Below, piece after piece: positions 1-5,781 of a stretch of DNA of 11,887 nucleotides. A program made the translations under genes and the position numbers. Every line of letters begins with the position of its first letter. The stretch's first letter is position 1. The notes beneath the pieces were generated by a model, which was given only the letters and a program-made list of their open reading frames with translations, made no database searches and was not told the DNA's origin. The DNA is taken from assembly GCA_964421875.1 (NCBI GenBank), contig CAYQZD010000115.1, forward strand, positions 1 through 11,887. The letters are read 5' to 3'. This DNA comes from CAYQZD01 sp964421875 (GTDB lineage Bacteria; Electryoneota; Tariuqbacteria; Tariuqbacterales; Tariuqbacteraceae).

Positions 1-4
1 CTGA

Positions 5-115
5 TTATTGAAAACCAATAGCAAAAATATAATTGAAAATCAAGTGAAATTGTCCGTCTGCTCAGGATTAAGCCTTGAAACCGGAGCAGAAATAGATAAA
101 CTTCATAAAACCTAA
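5..115 (+). other. possible 3' end or remnant of an upstream gene
   Basis: Frame 2 is open from base 5 to a TAA at 113-115, directly against the terminator stem. The encoded tail includes SGLSLETGAEIDKLHKT, which reads like a protein C-terminus. An in-frame TGA at 2-4 means any real gene would have to begin inside the window (a TTG at 8 is possible, but no ribosome-binding site is visible), or this is a decayed end. I do not recognise a family. The support is the open frame and the tight fit between stop codon and terminator. Confidence 0.2.
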
Positions 116-145
116 AAAGTGCACTTTCAGCGGTGCACTTTTTTT
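114..145 (+). terminator. strong intrinsic terminator
   Basis: An 11-bp perfect stem, AAAAAGTGCAC (114-124) with GTGCACTTTTT (133-143), has an 8-nt loop and a run of seven T (139-145). The A-rich left arm and T-rich right arm could work in both directions, but the reverse side has only a short T run. It ends transcription coming from left of the window and isolates the serine hydrolase gene, which starts about 135 bases later. Confidence 0.9.
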
Positions 146-281
146 AATTAGAGCGTTAAGAATAATCAGGTTTATCGAATCTCTAATAATCCGTCGCCAC
201 GCATCATTAGAAAGACATTTGACATTGAAATTTAGGCAAAGAAAATCTATCCTGAAATATATTAAAGAGAATTAGCATATA

Positions 282-1757
282 ATGAAAAAAGTCTTTCTTT
301 CTGTTAATCTGGCATTTTTGATATTTGCATTCAATTGCTGCGCCCTGGATTTACCAAAAACTCCCGCTGCTACGCGTGTTAAAGAGGTAGTCGAACTTCT
401 GAATGGCACAAGTTCTTATGAACTTGAAGATTACATAGAAAATCAATATTCTCCAGGTTTTAGAGATGCTTTCCCGGTCGCAGCGCATAAAGGGATTTTT
501 CAATCAACCCAGACTATTTATGACAGAGTAAGAGTAATTGATATCAATAATTCTACACAAAACGAAATAAGCGTTGTCCTAAAATCTGAAACAAAAGATG
601 CGTGGTTGAACCTGATTTTAGCGGTCGAACCTAATGACCCTCATCGCATTGTATCAATGGGTTTCAGACCGGGTTCCCGTCCTATCGGTAAAACAGAAGG
701 CAGTAAGACTCAAATAGAGCAAAAGGAAAGTGTAGTCAAATCCAAACAAGAAGCTGCTCTGTTTTCAAACTTCAAAGAGCTTCACCAATACCTTTTGAGA
801 AAGACTGAAGAGAATGAGTTTTCAGGCGCCGTGTTGGTCGCAAAAGATGGAAATTCCGTTTTTCAAGAAGCCTATGGATATGCTTCCAAGAGATTCAAAG
901 CTCCCAATAAATCAGACACAAAATTTAATCTTGGTTCAATCAATAAAATATTCACATCTATCGCTATTGCTCAATTGATGGAAAAGGGGAAATTATCTTT
1001 AGATGACCCGATTGGGAAGTATCTTGATATGTTTCCACGAGAAATAGCAGACAAAGTCACTATTAGACATTTATTAAATATGAGGTCAGGCTGGGGCGAC
1101 TACTGGGCAAACGAATATTACTTATCACATAGAGACCGGCTTCGCACCGTTTCGGATTATATGGAGTTTATCAAAGACATCCCCCTCGATTTTGAACCCG
1201 GAACAAATTTTGAGCATTGTAACACCGGTTTCGAAATCGCTGGCGCTATAATAGAAACAGTATCCGGTGTTGATTATTTCGATTATGTTAGAGAGAATAT
1301 TTATTTACCGTCGGGAATGACCAACACTGATTCTTACCACCGGGATTACCCGGTTGAAAACTTCGCCGTGGGCTATACGAATATGAACCGCAACGATGCG
1401 CACGGTATCGGTTATGGATGGAACAACACGTATATGTTATCTCCAAGAGGGACTCCGGCGGGCGGAGGTTACTCTACAGTAGAAGACCTTTTGAAATTCG
1501 ACAAGGCATTAAGAAATCATATATTATTAAATTCCACCTACACCCAATATTTGCTTAGTCGATTCGCGGGTTCCCCGGAAAATGCGCCTTCACTGCCTTC
1601 CAAGATGAGCCGTTTTGCTGGAGGAGCTCCCGGAGTCAGCGCCTTTTTAGGTATGGATTTTCAATCGTCTTATACAATTACAGTTTTATCTAACTACGAT
1701 TTCCCTGTTGCGATGGAAGTCGCTGATGAAATCGTAAAGATGCTTGGTTTGGAATAA
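282..1757 (+). CDS. secreted serine hydrolase, class C beta-lactamase fold, degenerate active site
   Basis: 491 aa. Residues 1-21 form a signal peptide (MKK, hydrophobic core, CCALD); the cysteines do not make a proper lipobox. Residues about 28-132 are a small N-terminal domain of the kind that precedes many such hydrolases, then comes a charged linker (135-160). The beta-lactamase-like domain (PF00144 type) runs from about 163 to 488. The nucleophile motif SxxK is present as S219-I-N-K222 in LGSINKIFTS. The usual YxN motif reads H312-C-N314 (PGTNFEHCNTGF), so the Tyr base is replaced by His. The usual HxG/KTG region reads RFAGGAPG (444-451), with Phe445 where His or Lys is expected. Relatives are esterases, D-aminopeptidases or penicillin-binding-like proteins; altered or lost catalysis is possible. 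The gene is alone, between a terminator and a repeat, and is visibly AT-richer than the genes further right. ATG 282 fits the signal peptide; only a weak purine stretch (AAAGAGA, 264-270) lies upstream. Confidence 0.85.
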   Translation: MKKVFLSVNLAFLIFAFNCCALDLPKTPAATRVKEVVELLNGTSSYELEDYIENQYSPGFRDAFPVAAHKGIFQSTQTIYDRVRVIDINNSTQNEISVVLKSETKDAWLNLILAVEPNDPHRIVSMGFRPGSRPIGKTEGSKTQIEQKESVVKSKQEAALFSNFKELHQYLLRKTEENEFSGAVLVAKDGNSVFQEAYGYASKRFKAPNKSDTKFNLGSINKIFTSIAIAQLMEKGKLSLDDPIGKYLDMFPREIADKVTIRHLLNMRSGWGDYWANEYYLSHRDRLRTVSDYMEFIKDIPLDFEPGTNFEHCNTGFEIAGAIIETVSGVDYFDYVRENIYLPSGMTNTDSYHRDYPVENFAVGYTNMNRNDAHGIGYGWNNTYMLSPRGTPAGGGYSTVEDLLKFDKALRNHILLNSTYTQYLLSRFAGSPENAPSLPSKMSRFAGGAPGVSAFLGMDFQSSYTITVLSNYDFPVAMEVADEIVKMLGLE

Positions 1758-1800
1758 ACCGATTCGGCTGCAGCCATTCTGTTCCATTATAAATGGGATT

Positions 1801-1942
1801 TATAGCGATTCCAAAAAAGATTGTCCTATGATTTGTAACTCCCGCGCAAGCAGGAGTCCAGTAAATAATACAAATACAATAAGATGGATTCCCGCTTTCG
1901 CGGAAATGACATCCTTTTTCCGTCATTCTTTTCAAGAATGAC
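1801..1942 (+). repeat. interspersed hairpin repeat, copy 1
   Basis: This is one of two near-identical copies in the window; the other starts at 11711. Over the shared 130-odd bases there are about seven substitutions and one single-base indel by eye. It carries two small hairpins: a left arm around GCAA (stem about 1838-1857, with a mismatch) and a right arm CCGC-TTTC-GCGG (1892-1903). The arms are related as a larger inverted repeat (ends TGGATTCCCG and an imperfect GTCATTCC). This copy ends in a third perfect hairpin, GTCATTCTT/AAGAATGAC (1922-1930 and 1934-1942), which is broken in copy 2. It begins 44 bases after the serine hydrolase stop. The structure resembles a REP/BIME or MITE-type non-coding element; no transposase is nearby. 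The short open frames crossing it in both directions are artefacts of the repeat. Confidence 0.8.
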
Positions 1943-2022
1943 TATAGCAAATAAAACATTTTCATTCTATGTGAAACCGGACATTGTTAATAAAACAAGT
2001 CTCTGCTTGGCAAAAATTAATA

Positions 2023-2052
2023 TTGTTAAAACCGATAAAGATAACTTATAAA
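2023..2052 (+). promoter_or_regulatory. candidate promoter for the zinc-ribbon/RNase HI unit
   Basis: TTGTTA (2023-2028) and TATAAA (2047-2052) are separated by 18 bases, matching the sigma-70 consensus at 4 of 6 and 5 of 6 positions. Transcription would start near 2059, just before the hairpin at 2064-2088, leaving a leader of about 98 nt. The surroundings are AT-rich, so a chance match is possible, but the position makes sense for the next gene. Confidence 0.45.
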
Positions 2053-2063
2053 CGCGAGTAAAA

Positions 2064-2088
2064 GACACCAAGCGTTCGCTCTGGTGTC
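2064..2088 (+). promoter_or_regulatory. leader hairpin near predicted 5' end of mRNA
   Basis: GACACCA (2064-2070) pairs with TGGTGTC (2082-2088), and AGC (2071-2073) pairs with GCT (2078-2080) around a GTTC loop, with one bulged C at 2081. No T run follows, so it is not an intrinsic terminator. It lies a few bases after the inferred transcription start of the zinc-ribbon gene, where 5' hairpins often protect mRNA. Alternatively it is a degenerate repeat remnant. Confidence 0.45.
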
Positions 2089-2143
2089 CATATAGCTTAA
2101 AAATATCTATTCCAATAACCCTATGATAATTATTTAAAATTCC

Positions 2144-2148
2144 GGAGG
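2144..2148 (+). promoter_or_regulatory. ribosome binding site for a TTG start
   Basis: GGAGG at 2144-2148 stands 8 bases before TTG 2157. No better-placed ATG or GTG follows near the N-terminus, and the protein family begins at this point, so this site supports TTG as the start codon. Confidence 0.8.
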
Positions 2149-2156
2149 AATTCGAG

Positions 2157-2876
2157 TTGAAAGAAGAGTTGGCAAATCTGATTAGTCTTCAAAGAATCGA
2201 TGACAGTTTAGACGATTTGGCTATGGAGTTGGGTGATTTGCCCCAGCAGGTCGAGAAACTGAAAAAGACGCTGGAAGAGGGAGGGCAAGCTATAGAGAAT
2301 TACCAGGAAGAGACCAAAGATAACCTCTCCAAACGCAAAGCGCTGGAGTTGGAAATCGACTCCTTCAATGAACAGCTTAATAAATACAAGGAACAGTTGT
2401 TTCTGGTGCAGACCAACCGGGAATACGATGCGATTAACTCGGAAATAGACAAGGTCCAAGAGAAGATAAACGAAAACGAGACTACGGTTCTTCAGCTTTA
2501 CGCCCGGGAAGAGGAGCTAAAGGAACTGCTCGAAGAGCAGCGTGAGGTTCAAGCCAGCGCCAGTGAAGAATACAAGCGAAAAGACGCTGAACTTGTGAAA
2601 AAGCTCGATGAGACCGAGGATGAGAAAATACAGTTGGAACATGAGAGAGAAAAACTGATTCGCAGCCTGAAGAAACCGGTTTACAATCACTATGAACGAA
2701 TCAGACTGGCCCGGGACGGTAAGGGTCTCGCTTATGTCTATTCCAACGCCTGCGGAGGCTGCTATTCCACCATCCCTCCGCAAAGGCTGGTGGAAATTGA
2801 AAATATGACGGACTTCATCTTCTGTGAAACCTGCGGCAGAATCCTGGTGATAGATCCGGATACACTAGCTGATTAG
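2157..2876 (+). CDS. coiled-coil C4-type zinc-ribbon protein (COG1579 family)
   Basis: 239 aa, complete. Residues about 15-170 form a long, highly charged antiparallel coiled coil rich in Glu, Lys, Leu and Gln. The C-terminus holds a zinc ribbon with two CxxC knuckles: C199/C202 (ACGGCYS) and C223/C226 (FCETCGRIL), joined by the family-typical stretch around IPPQRL. This is the DUF164/zf-RING_7 (PF02591) architecture. The family is widespread and probably binds nucleic acid; the Helicobacter member (HP0958/FlgZ) has been linked to flagellar gene expression and RpoN, but a general function is not established. It is cytoplasmic. The RNase HI gene starts 17 bases downstream, so the two are almost certainly co-transcribed. 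This pairing is known in other phyla, for example actinobacteria, where a Nif3-like gene often joins; none is seen here. Start codon TTG, supported by GGAGG at 2144. Confidence 0.9.
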   Translation: MKEELANLISLQRIDDSLDDLAMELGDLPQQVEKLKKTLEEGGQAIENYQEETKDNLSKRKALELEIDSFNEQLNKYKEQLFLVQTNREYDAINSEIDKVQEKINENETTVLQLYAREEELKELLEEQREVQASASEEYKRKDAELVKKLDETEDEKIQLEHEREKLIRSLKKPVYNHYERIRLARDGKGLAYVYSNACGGCYSTIPPQRLVEIENMTDFIFCETCGRILVIDPDTLAD

Positions 2877-2893
2877 GGAAGCGTCTCTCTATT

Positions 2894-3319
2894 ATGTTCT
2901 ATGCCTTCATCGACGGGTCGAGTCGGGGAAATCCGGGACCGGCGGGAGCCGGAATCTGCCTCTGCGGCGCCGACCGAACCTTCCGGCGGGGAGTCGCGCA
3001 CTACCTTGGCGAAGAATTGACCAACAACCAGGCGGAATACGGCGCGTTAATACTGTTGCTGCGAGACGCAGCCGCCGGTCTTCATGTTTTCAAGAAAATC
3101 GACCGGTTGGTGGTTTATTCGGACAGCGAGCTTTTGGTAAAACAGATGCGGGGTGAATTTAAGGTCAAAAGCCCGAATCTTGTAAAATATCATATAGAAG
3201 CCCGGAAATTACTCGCGCAAACGCCGTTTCCGGTCGAATTCAAAGCTATCCCCCGCAAAGAAAACACCGTGGCGGATAAACTGGCGAATCTGGCGGTTGA
3301 TTTTAGAAAAACAACTTAA
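2894..3319 (+). CDS. rnhA: ribonuclease HI family protein (handle-less type)
   Basis: 141 aa single-domain RNase H fold that hydrolyses the RNA strand of RNA-DNA hybrids using two divalent metal ions. The four acidic catalytic residues are all visible: D7 (FIDGSSRGNPGP), E48 (TNNQAEYGAL), D77 (VVYSDSELLV) and D128 (RKENTVADKLAN). It lacks the basic handle insertion found in E. coli RnhA after the third acidic residue, and it lacks the loop with the H124 equivalent. It therefore matches the shorter archaeal and actinobacterial type (as in the N-terminal domain of Rv2228c). No hybrid-binding domain and no fused phosphatase domain is present. It starts 17 bases after the zinc-ribbon gene; the SD-like AGGGAAG (2875-2881) overlaps that gene's stop codon and is 12 bases from the ATG, which is rather far. 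The exact substrate range is not deducible. Confidence 0.9.
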   Translation: MFYAFIDGSSRGNPGPAGAGICLCGADRTFRRGVAHYLGEELTNNQAEYGALILLLRDAAAGLHVFKKIDRLVVYSDSELLVKQMRGEFKVKSPNLVKYHIEARKLLAQTPFPVEFKAIPRKENTVADKLANLAVDFRKTT

Positions 3320-3637
3320 TCTTATCGTTACACTTTAGCCGTATGTAGTCAGCTTTTACTCTGCTGTCGTTCAGCCTTTAGGTGGATTGTCAGAATCTGA
3401 CAGCAGAAACATTATGGTATAAATTCCCGACACGTCAGCTGTATAGCGGACTTGAGTAAATGGCAAATAATGCGGGCGCTTCACAAACCTAAAGTGATAC
3501 TAATATTATTTTCTATAGATTTGGTATTGTCCATTAAGTAAATAATCTGTCCAAATGGAGTGCCATTAATCCAGTCGGTCTAGCGACCTTTGGTTGTATT
3601 CAATTATCATATCAACATCAGAGAGGAGAAAGTAGAT
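3320..3637. other. intergenic region with two overlapping inverted repeats
   Basis: About 320 bases without a gene. CTGCTGTC (3361-3368) can pair with GACAGCAG (3399-3406). The right arm also takes part in a compact 15-base palindrome TGTCAGA-A-TCTGACA (3388-3402), so the two structures exclude each other. There is no T run, so this is not a standard terminator. The part nearest the next gene (3500-3560) is AT-rich, but I see no convincing promoter boxes. Confidence 0.5.
3624..3628 (+). promoter_or_regulatory. ribosome binding site that sets the start at 3638
   Basis: AGGAG at 3624-3628, inside GAGAGGAGAA, lies 9 bases before ATG 3638. The frame is open further upstream (to 3590), but no ribosome-binding site precedes that extension, so ATG 3638 is the better start. 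Confidence 0.8.
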
Positions 3638-3904
3638 ATGAACAAACTTACATGGGCTGTCCATTTCTACACAGAGGAAAACGCTGCATTGAAATACCTC
3701 GGTGGGTATACTGATATCCCAGCTATTCCTCTTGGTGGACAAGTAGTATACTTTGGCGCTGCACCTCCGCCCTATAATAAATGTTGGAAAGTGGTGGAAA
3801 CGGTGCTTTGTCCAGATAAAGCTCTTGTCGATGTTAAGGTTCTTCCGATAAGGGATATAGAGTTTTCCAAGGGTGTGAAAGATTGGGATGATTACCGTGC
3901 TTAG
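3638..3904 (+). CDS. small orphan protein, unknown function
   Basis: 88 aa beginning MNKLTWAVHFYTEENAALKY. I do not recognise a family. It has no signal peptide and no membrane segment. It is rich in aromatic and beta-forming residues, with a GGQVVYFGAAPPP turn in the middle and two cysteines (KCWKV and LCPDK) 14 residues apart. The C-terminus is acidic and aromatic (KDWDDYRA). A good SD, a clean ATG and sensible codon use argue that it is real. It is AT-richer than the flanking RNase HI and rnpB genes, which may mean recent arrival. It sits alone between the RNase HI gene and the RNase P RNA, with 318 bases before and about 114 after, so it probably has its own transcript. The context invites a link to RNA metabolism, but nothing in the sequence shows it. 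Confidence 0.65.
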   Translation: MNKLTWAVHFYTEENAALKYLGGYTDIPAIPLGGQVVYFGAAPPPYNKCWKVVETVLCPDKALVDVKVLPIRDIEFSKGVKDWDDYRA

Positions 3905-4018
3905 CAGTTAGTAGCATCGATTTTGCGGACTCCCATTTGCTCACTTATTCTTTTATAGCAAGATATTCGCTAAGAATACCTTATCAAAAACCGGCGAGAC
4001 TGGCAATGTTCAATTCTT

Positions 4019-4386
4019 AGGAAGTGAGCCAGGCGGTCGCGTCAGCCGTACGGCTGATGAGGAAAGTCCGAACTCCACCGGGCAAGACGCCTCGTAACTC
4101 GAGGGCGCCGCGAGGCGACGGATAGCGCCACAGAAAATATACCGCCAGCTTAGCGGCTGGTAAGGGTGAAATGGTGGGGTAAGAGCCCACCGCCCCGGGG
4201 GTAACCTACGGGGGCACGGCAAGCCCCGTCCGGAGCGAGACCAAGTAAGCGGGAAATCCGCCGTACGGCGGATAGGAGCCGGCCCGGTTCCTTAGACCCG
4301 CGGGTAGGTCGCTTGAGCCGTCGGGCGACCGGCGGCCCAGATAAATGACCGTCCACGACAAAATTCGGCTTATCGGCTCGCTTCCT
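4019..4386 (+). ncRNA. rnpB: RNase P RNA, class A
   Basis: This is the catalytic RNA that removes 5' leaders from pre-tRNAs. Helix P1 closes the ends: GGAAGTGAGCC (4020-4030) with GGCTCGCTTCC (4375-4385), with a possible extra A-T pair. Conserved region I, GAGGAAAGTCCG, is at 4059-4070; CAGAAAATATACCGCC is at 4131-4146; GGTAAGGGTGAAA is at 4159-4171, then GGGGTAAGAGCCCACCG; GGCACGGCAAGCCCC is near 4213-4227; AGATAAATGA (4339-4348) and AAATTCGGCTTATCGG (4361-4376) form the 3' conserved core. P2 pairs GGTCGC (4035-4040) with GCGACC (4325-4330). P3 is a short hairpin, TCAGCC-GTAC-GGCTGA (4042-4057). The P12 region looks branched: an outer GCGGG/CCCGC (4249-4253/4297-4301) encloses hairpins at 4256-4273 and 4275-4291. 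No convincing promoter or T-run terminator was found at the ends. Confidence 0.97.
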
Positions 4387-4606
4387 CCAGCATATTATCA
4401 GATATGGATATAGATTTCGGCTTATCCGGATTCTCAACAAACACCCAATCAACTTAACAATGCAGGTCTTTGAAGCGATGTCTGTAATTGTCAATCCAGC
4501 TCGCCCGCCGGTCAACGGCAAAAGATGATCGCAGACAACTCTCAAGAACTACAAACTCCGCGCCAAATTCAGCTTTGCTCTTTTAACGACGGCTCCTTTA
4601 AAACTT

Positions 4607-5734
4607 ATGGAATCCTTCTTATATTCCCCCGGCCCCGCGCACGTCCCTCGGGAGCTGCTGGACTATATGGCTCAAGAACCACTGAACCACCATAGTTCCG
4701 CTTTCCGAACCATCCTCAAGGCCTGCGGAATAGGCCTCCAGCAGGTTTTCCGCACCGAGGGAGACGTGGCTGTTCTCACCGCCTCCGGCAGCGGCGCTAT
4801 GGAAGCAGCCGTCTTGAACACTGCTCTGCCCGGCAGCCGGGTAATCTGCGTCGAAGGGGGTAAATTCGGCCGTCGTTGGAGCAAAATCTGCCGGAGTGCG
4901 GGAATTGTTCCTCTACCCCTCTCTATTGAACCGGGGGAATCCCTCGAACCGGATACATTGGCGCAAACACTGAAAGCGAATCCGGATATCACCGCCGTTT
5001 TCCTCACCCATGTCGAAACTTCCACCGGAGCTCTCTTCGACCTCCACGCCCTCGCCGATTCTGTTAAGTCAAACTCCGACGCTCTGCTGGTTGCGGACAT
5101 AATCTGCTCCCTTGCCGTCGAACCCTTTCTTCAAGATGAATGGGGAGTGGATGTCGCGGTGGCAGCTTCCCAGAAGGGTCTATCCTGCCCGCCGGGATTA
5201 GCCTTCGTTTCCGTAACTAAAGAAAGCCGGGGCAGACTAGTCGCTCCGCAGAGTCTCTACTGGAGTTTAAACCGATACTTGAAAACTCAGCCCTTCGGCA
5301 AGTCGCCCTTCACCCCGGCGGTGAACAATATTGTCACCCTCGAAGCCGGGTTGCGAAGGATACTGGACCGGGGATTGGAGGCGATATGGGAAGAAACGAA
5401 GCGGTTAGCGGGAGCTTTTAGAGGGGCAGTTGTTTCTGCGGGCTTGGAGATTTTTCCCGCTCGTCCCGCCGCGGGATTGACCGTGATAAAGCTGCCGAAT
5501 GGAATATCAGACCGGGAAGTGATTGACAGGTTGGAAGAAAACTACGGATTTCGCATCGCCGGGGGGCAGGAGGAATTGGCGGGTGGAATCATCAGGGTGG
5601 CTCATATGGGAGCGGTGGGATACGAGGAACTTCGGCGCTTGATAGCGCCTCTGTTCGAAACGCTGAAAGATTCAGGTCATATCTGCGATACGAGAAAAAT
5701 ACAATCTGAGTTTGAGCGAGGTTATTATTCCTGA
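4607..5734 (+). CDS. class V PLP aminotransferase (alanine-glyoxylate / serine-pyruvate type)
   Basis: 375 aa, normal length for fold-type I class V aminotransferases. The N-terminus has the family signature FLYSPGPAHVP. The PLP phosphate-binding Gly/Ser-rich loop is TASGSGAME. D164 (LLVADIICSL) should contact the pyridine nitrogen. K190 in AASQKGLSCPPG is the Schiff-base lysine. The C-terminal small domain ends with GGIIRVAHMGAVGYEEL, also typical. Such enzymes transfer amino groups between alanine, serine or aspartate and glyoxylate or pyruvate, and in many anaerobes one of them works with phosphoglycerate dehydrogenase in serine synthesis; no serA gene is adjacent, so the substrate stays open. 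Cytoplasmic. No SD is visible before ATG 4607, yet the protein begins at the expected place. It starts 220 bases after rnpB; that gap shows no gene or clear signal. Confidence 0.9.
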   Translation: MESFLYSPGPAHVPRELLDYMAQEPLNHHSSAFRTILKACGIGLQQVFRTEGDVAVLTASGSGAMEAAVLNTALPGSRVICVEGGKFGRRWSKICRSAGIVPLPLSIEPGESLEPDTLAQTLKANPDITAVFLTHVETSTGALFDLHALADSVKSNSDALLVADIICSLAVEPFLQDEWGVDVAVAASQKGLSCPPGLAFVSVTKESRGRLVAPQSLYWSLNRYLKTQPFGKSPFTPAVNNIVTLEAGLRRILDRGLEAIWEETKRLAGAFRGAVVSAGLEIFPARPAAGLTVIKLPNGISDREVIDRLEENYGFRIAGGQEELAGGIIRVAHMGAVGYEELRRLIAPLFETLKDSGHICDTRKIQSEFERGYYS

Positions 5735-5768
5735 CATTCAACTCCTAAAAAACAAACAATCCAATTTT

Positions 5769-5775
5769 GGAGGAG
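5769..5775 (+). promoter_or_regulatory. ribosome binding site that sets the start at 5782
   Basis: GGAGGAG at 5769-5775 is 6 bases before ATG 5782. The frame is open upstream to a TTG at 5767, but that would place the SD inside the coding region. ATG 5782 also gives a clean signal peptide. Confidence 0.85.
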
Positions 5776-5781
5776 ACTTCG

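Noticed and set aside
219..254. TTGACA (219-224) as a promoter for the serine hydrolase gene
   Set aside because: The -35 match is perfect but no acceptable -10 box lies 16-19 bases downstream; TATCCT is too far away.
1690..1941. Short open frames on both strands across the left repeat
   Set aside because: They overlap the hairpin repeat and the end of the hydrolase gene, have no ribosome binding site, and encode no recognisable protein.
1801..1948. TATAGC at 1801-1806 and 1943-1948 as a target-site duplication of the repeat
   Set aside because: The same hexamer starts copy 2 as part of the element and also occurs at 2091-2096, so it is not a specific duplication.
3981..4009. TTATCA with CAATGT 17 bases later as the rnpB promoter
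   Set aside because: Position is right for a start near 4019, but the -10 match is only 2 of 6, so it cannot be called from sequence.
4150..4545. Minus-strand open frame over rnpB
   Set aside because: It overlaps the conserved RNase P RNA core and encodes a low-complexity Arg/Gly/Pro-rich sequence.
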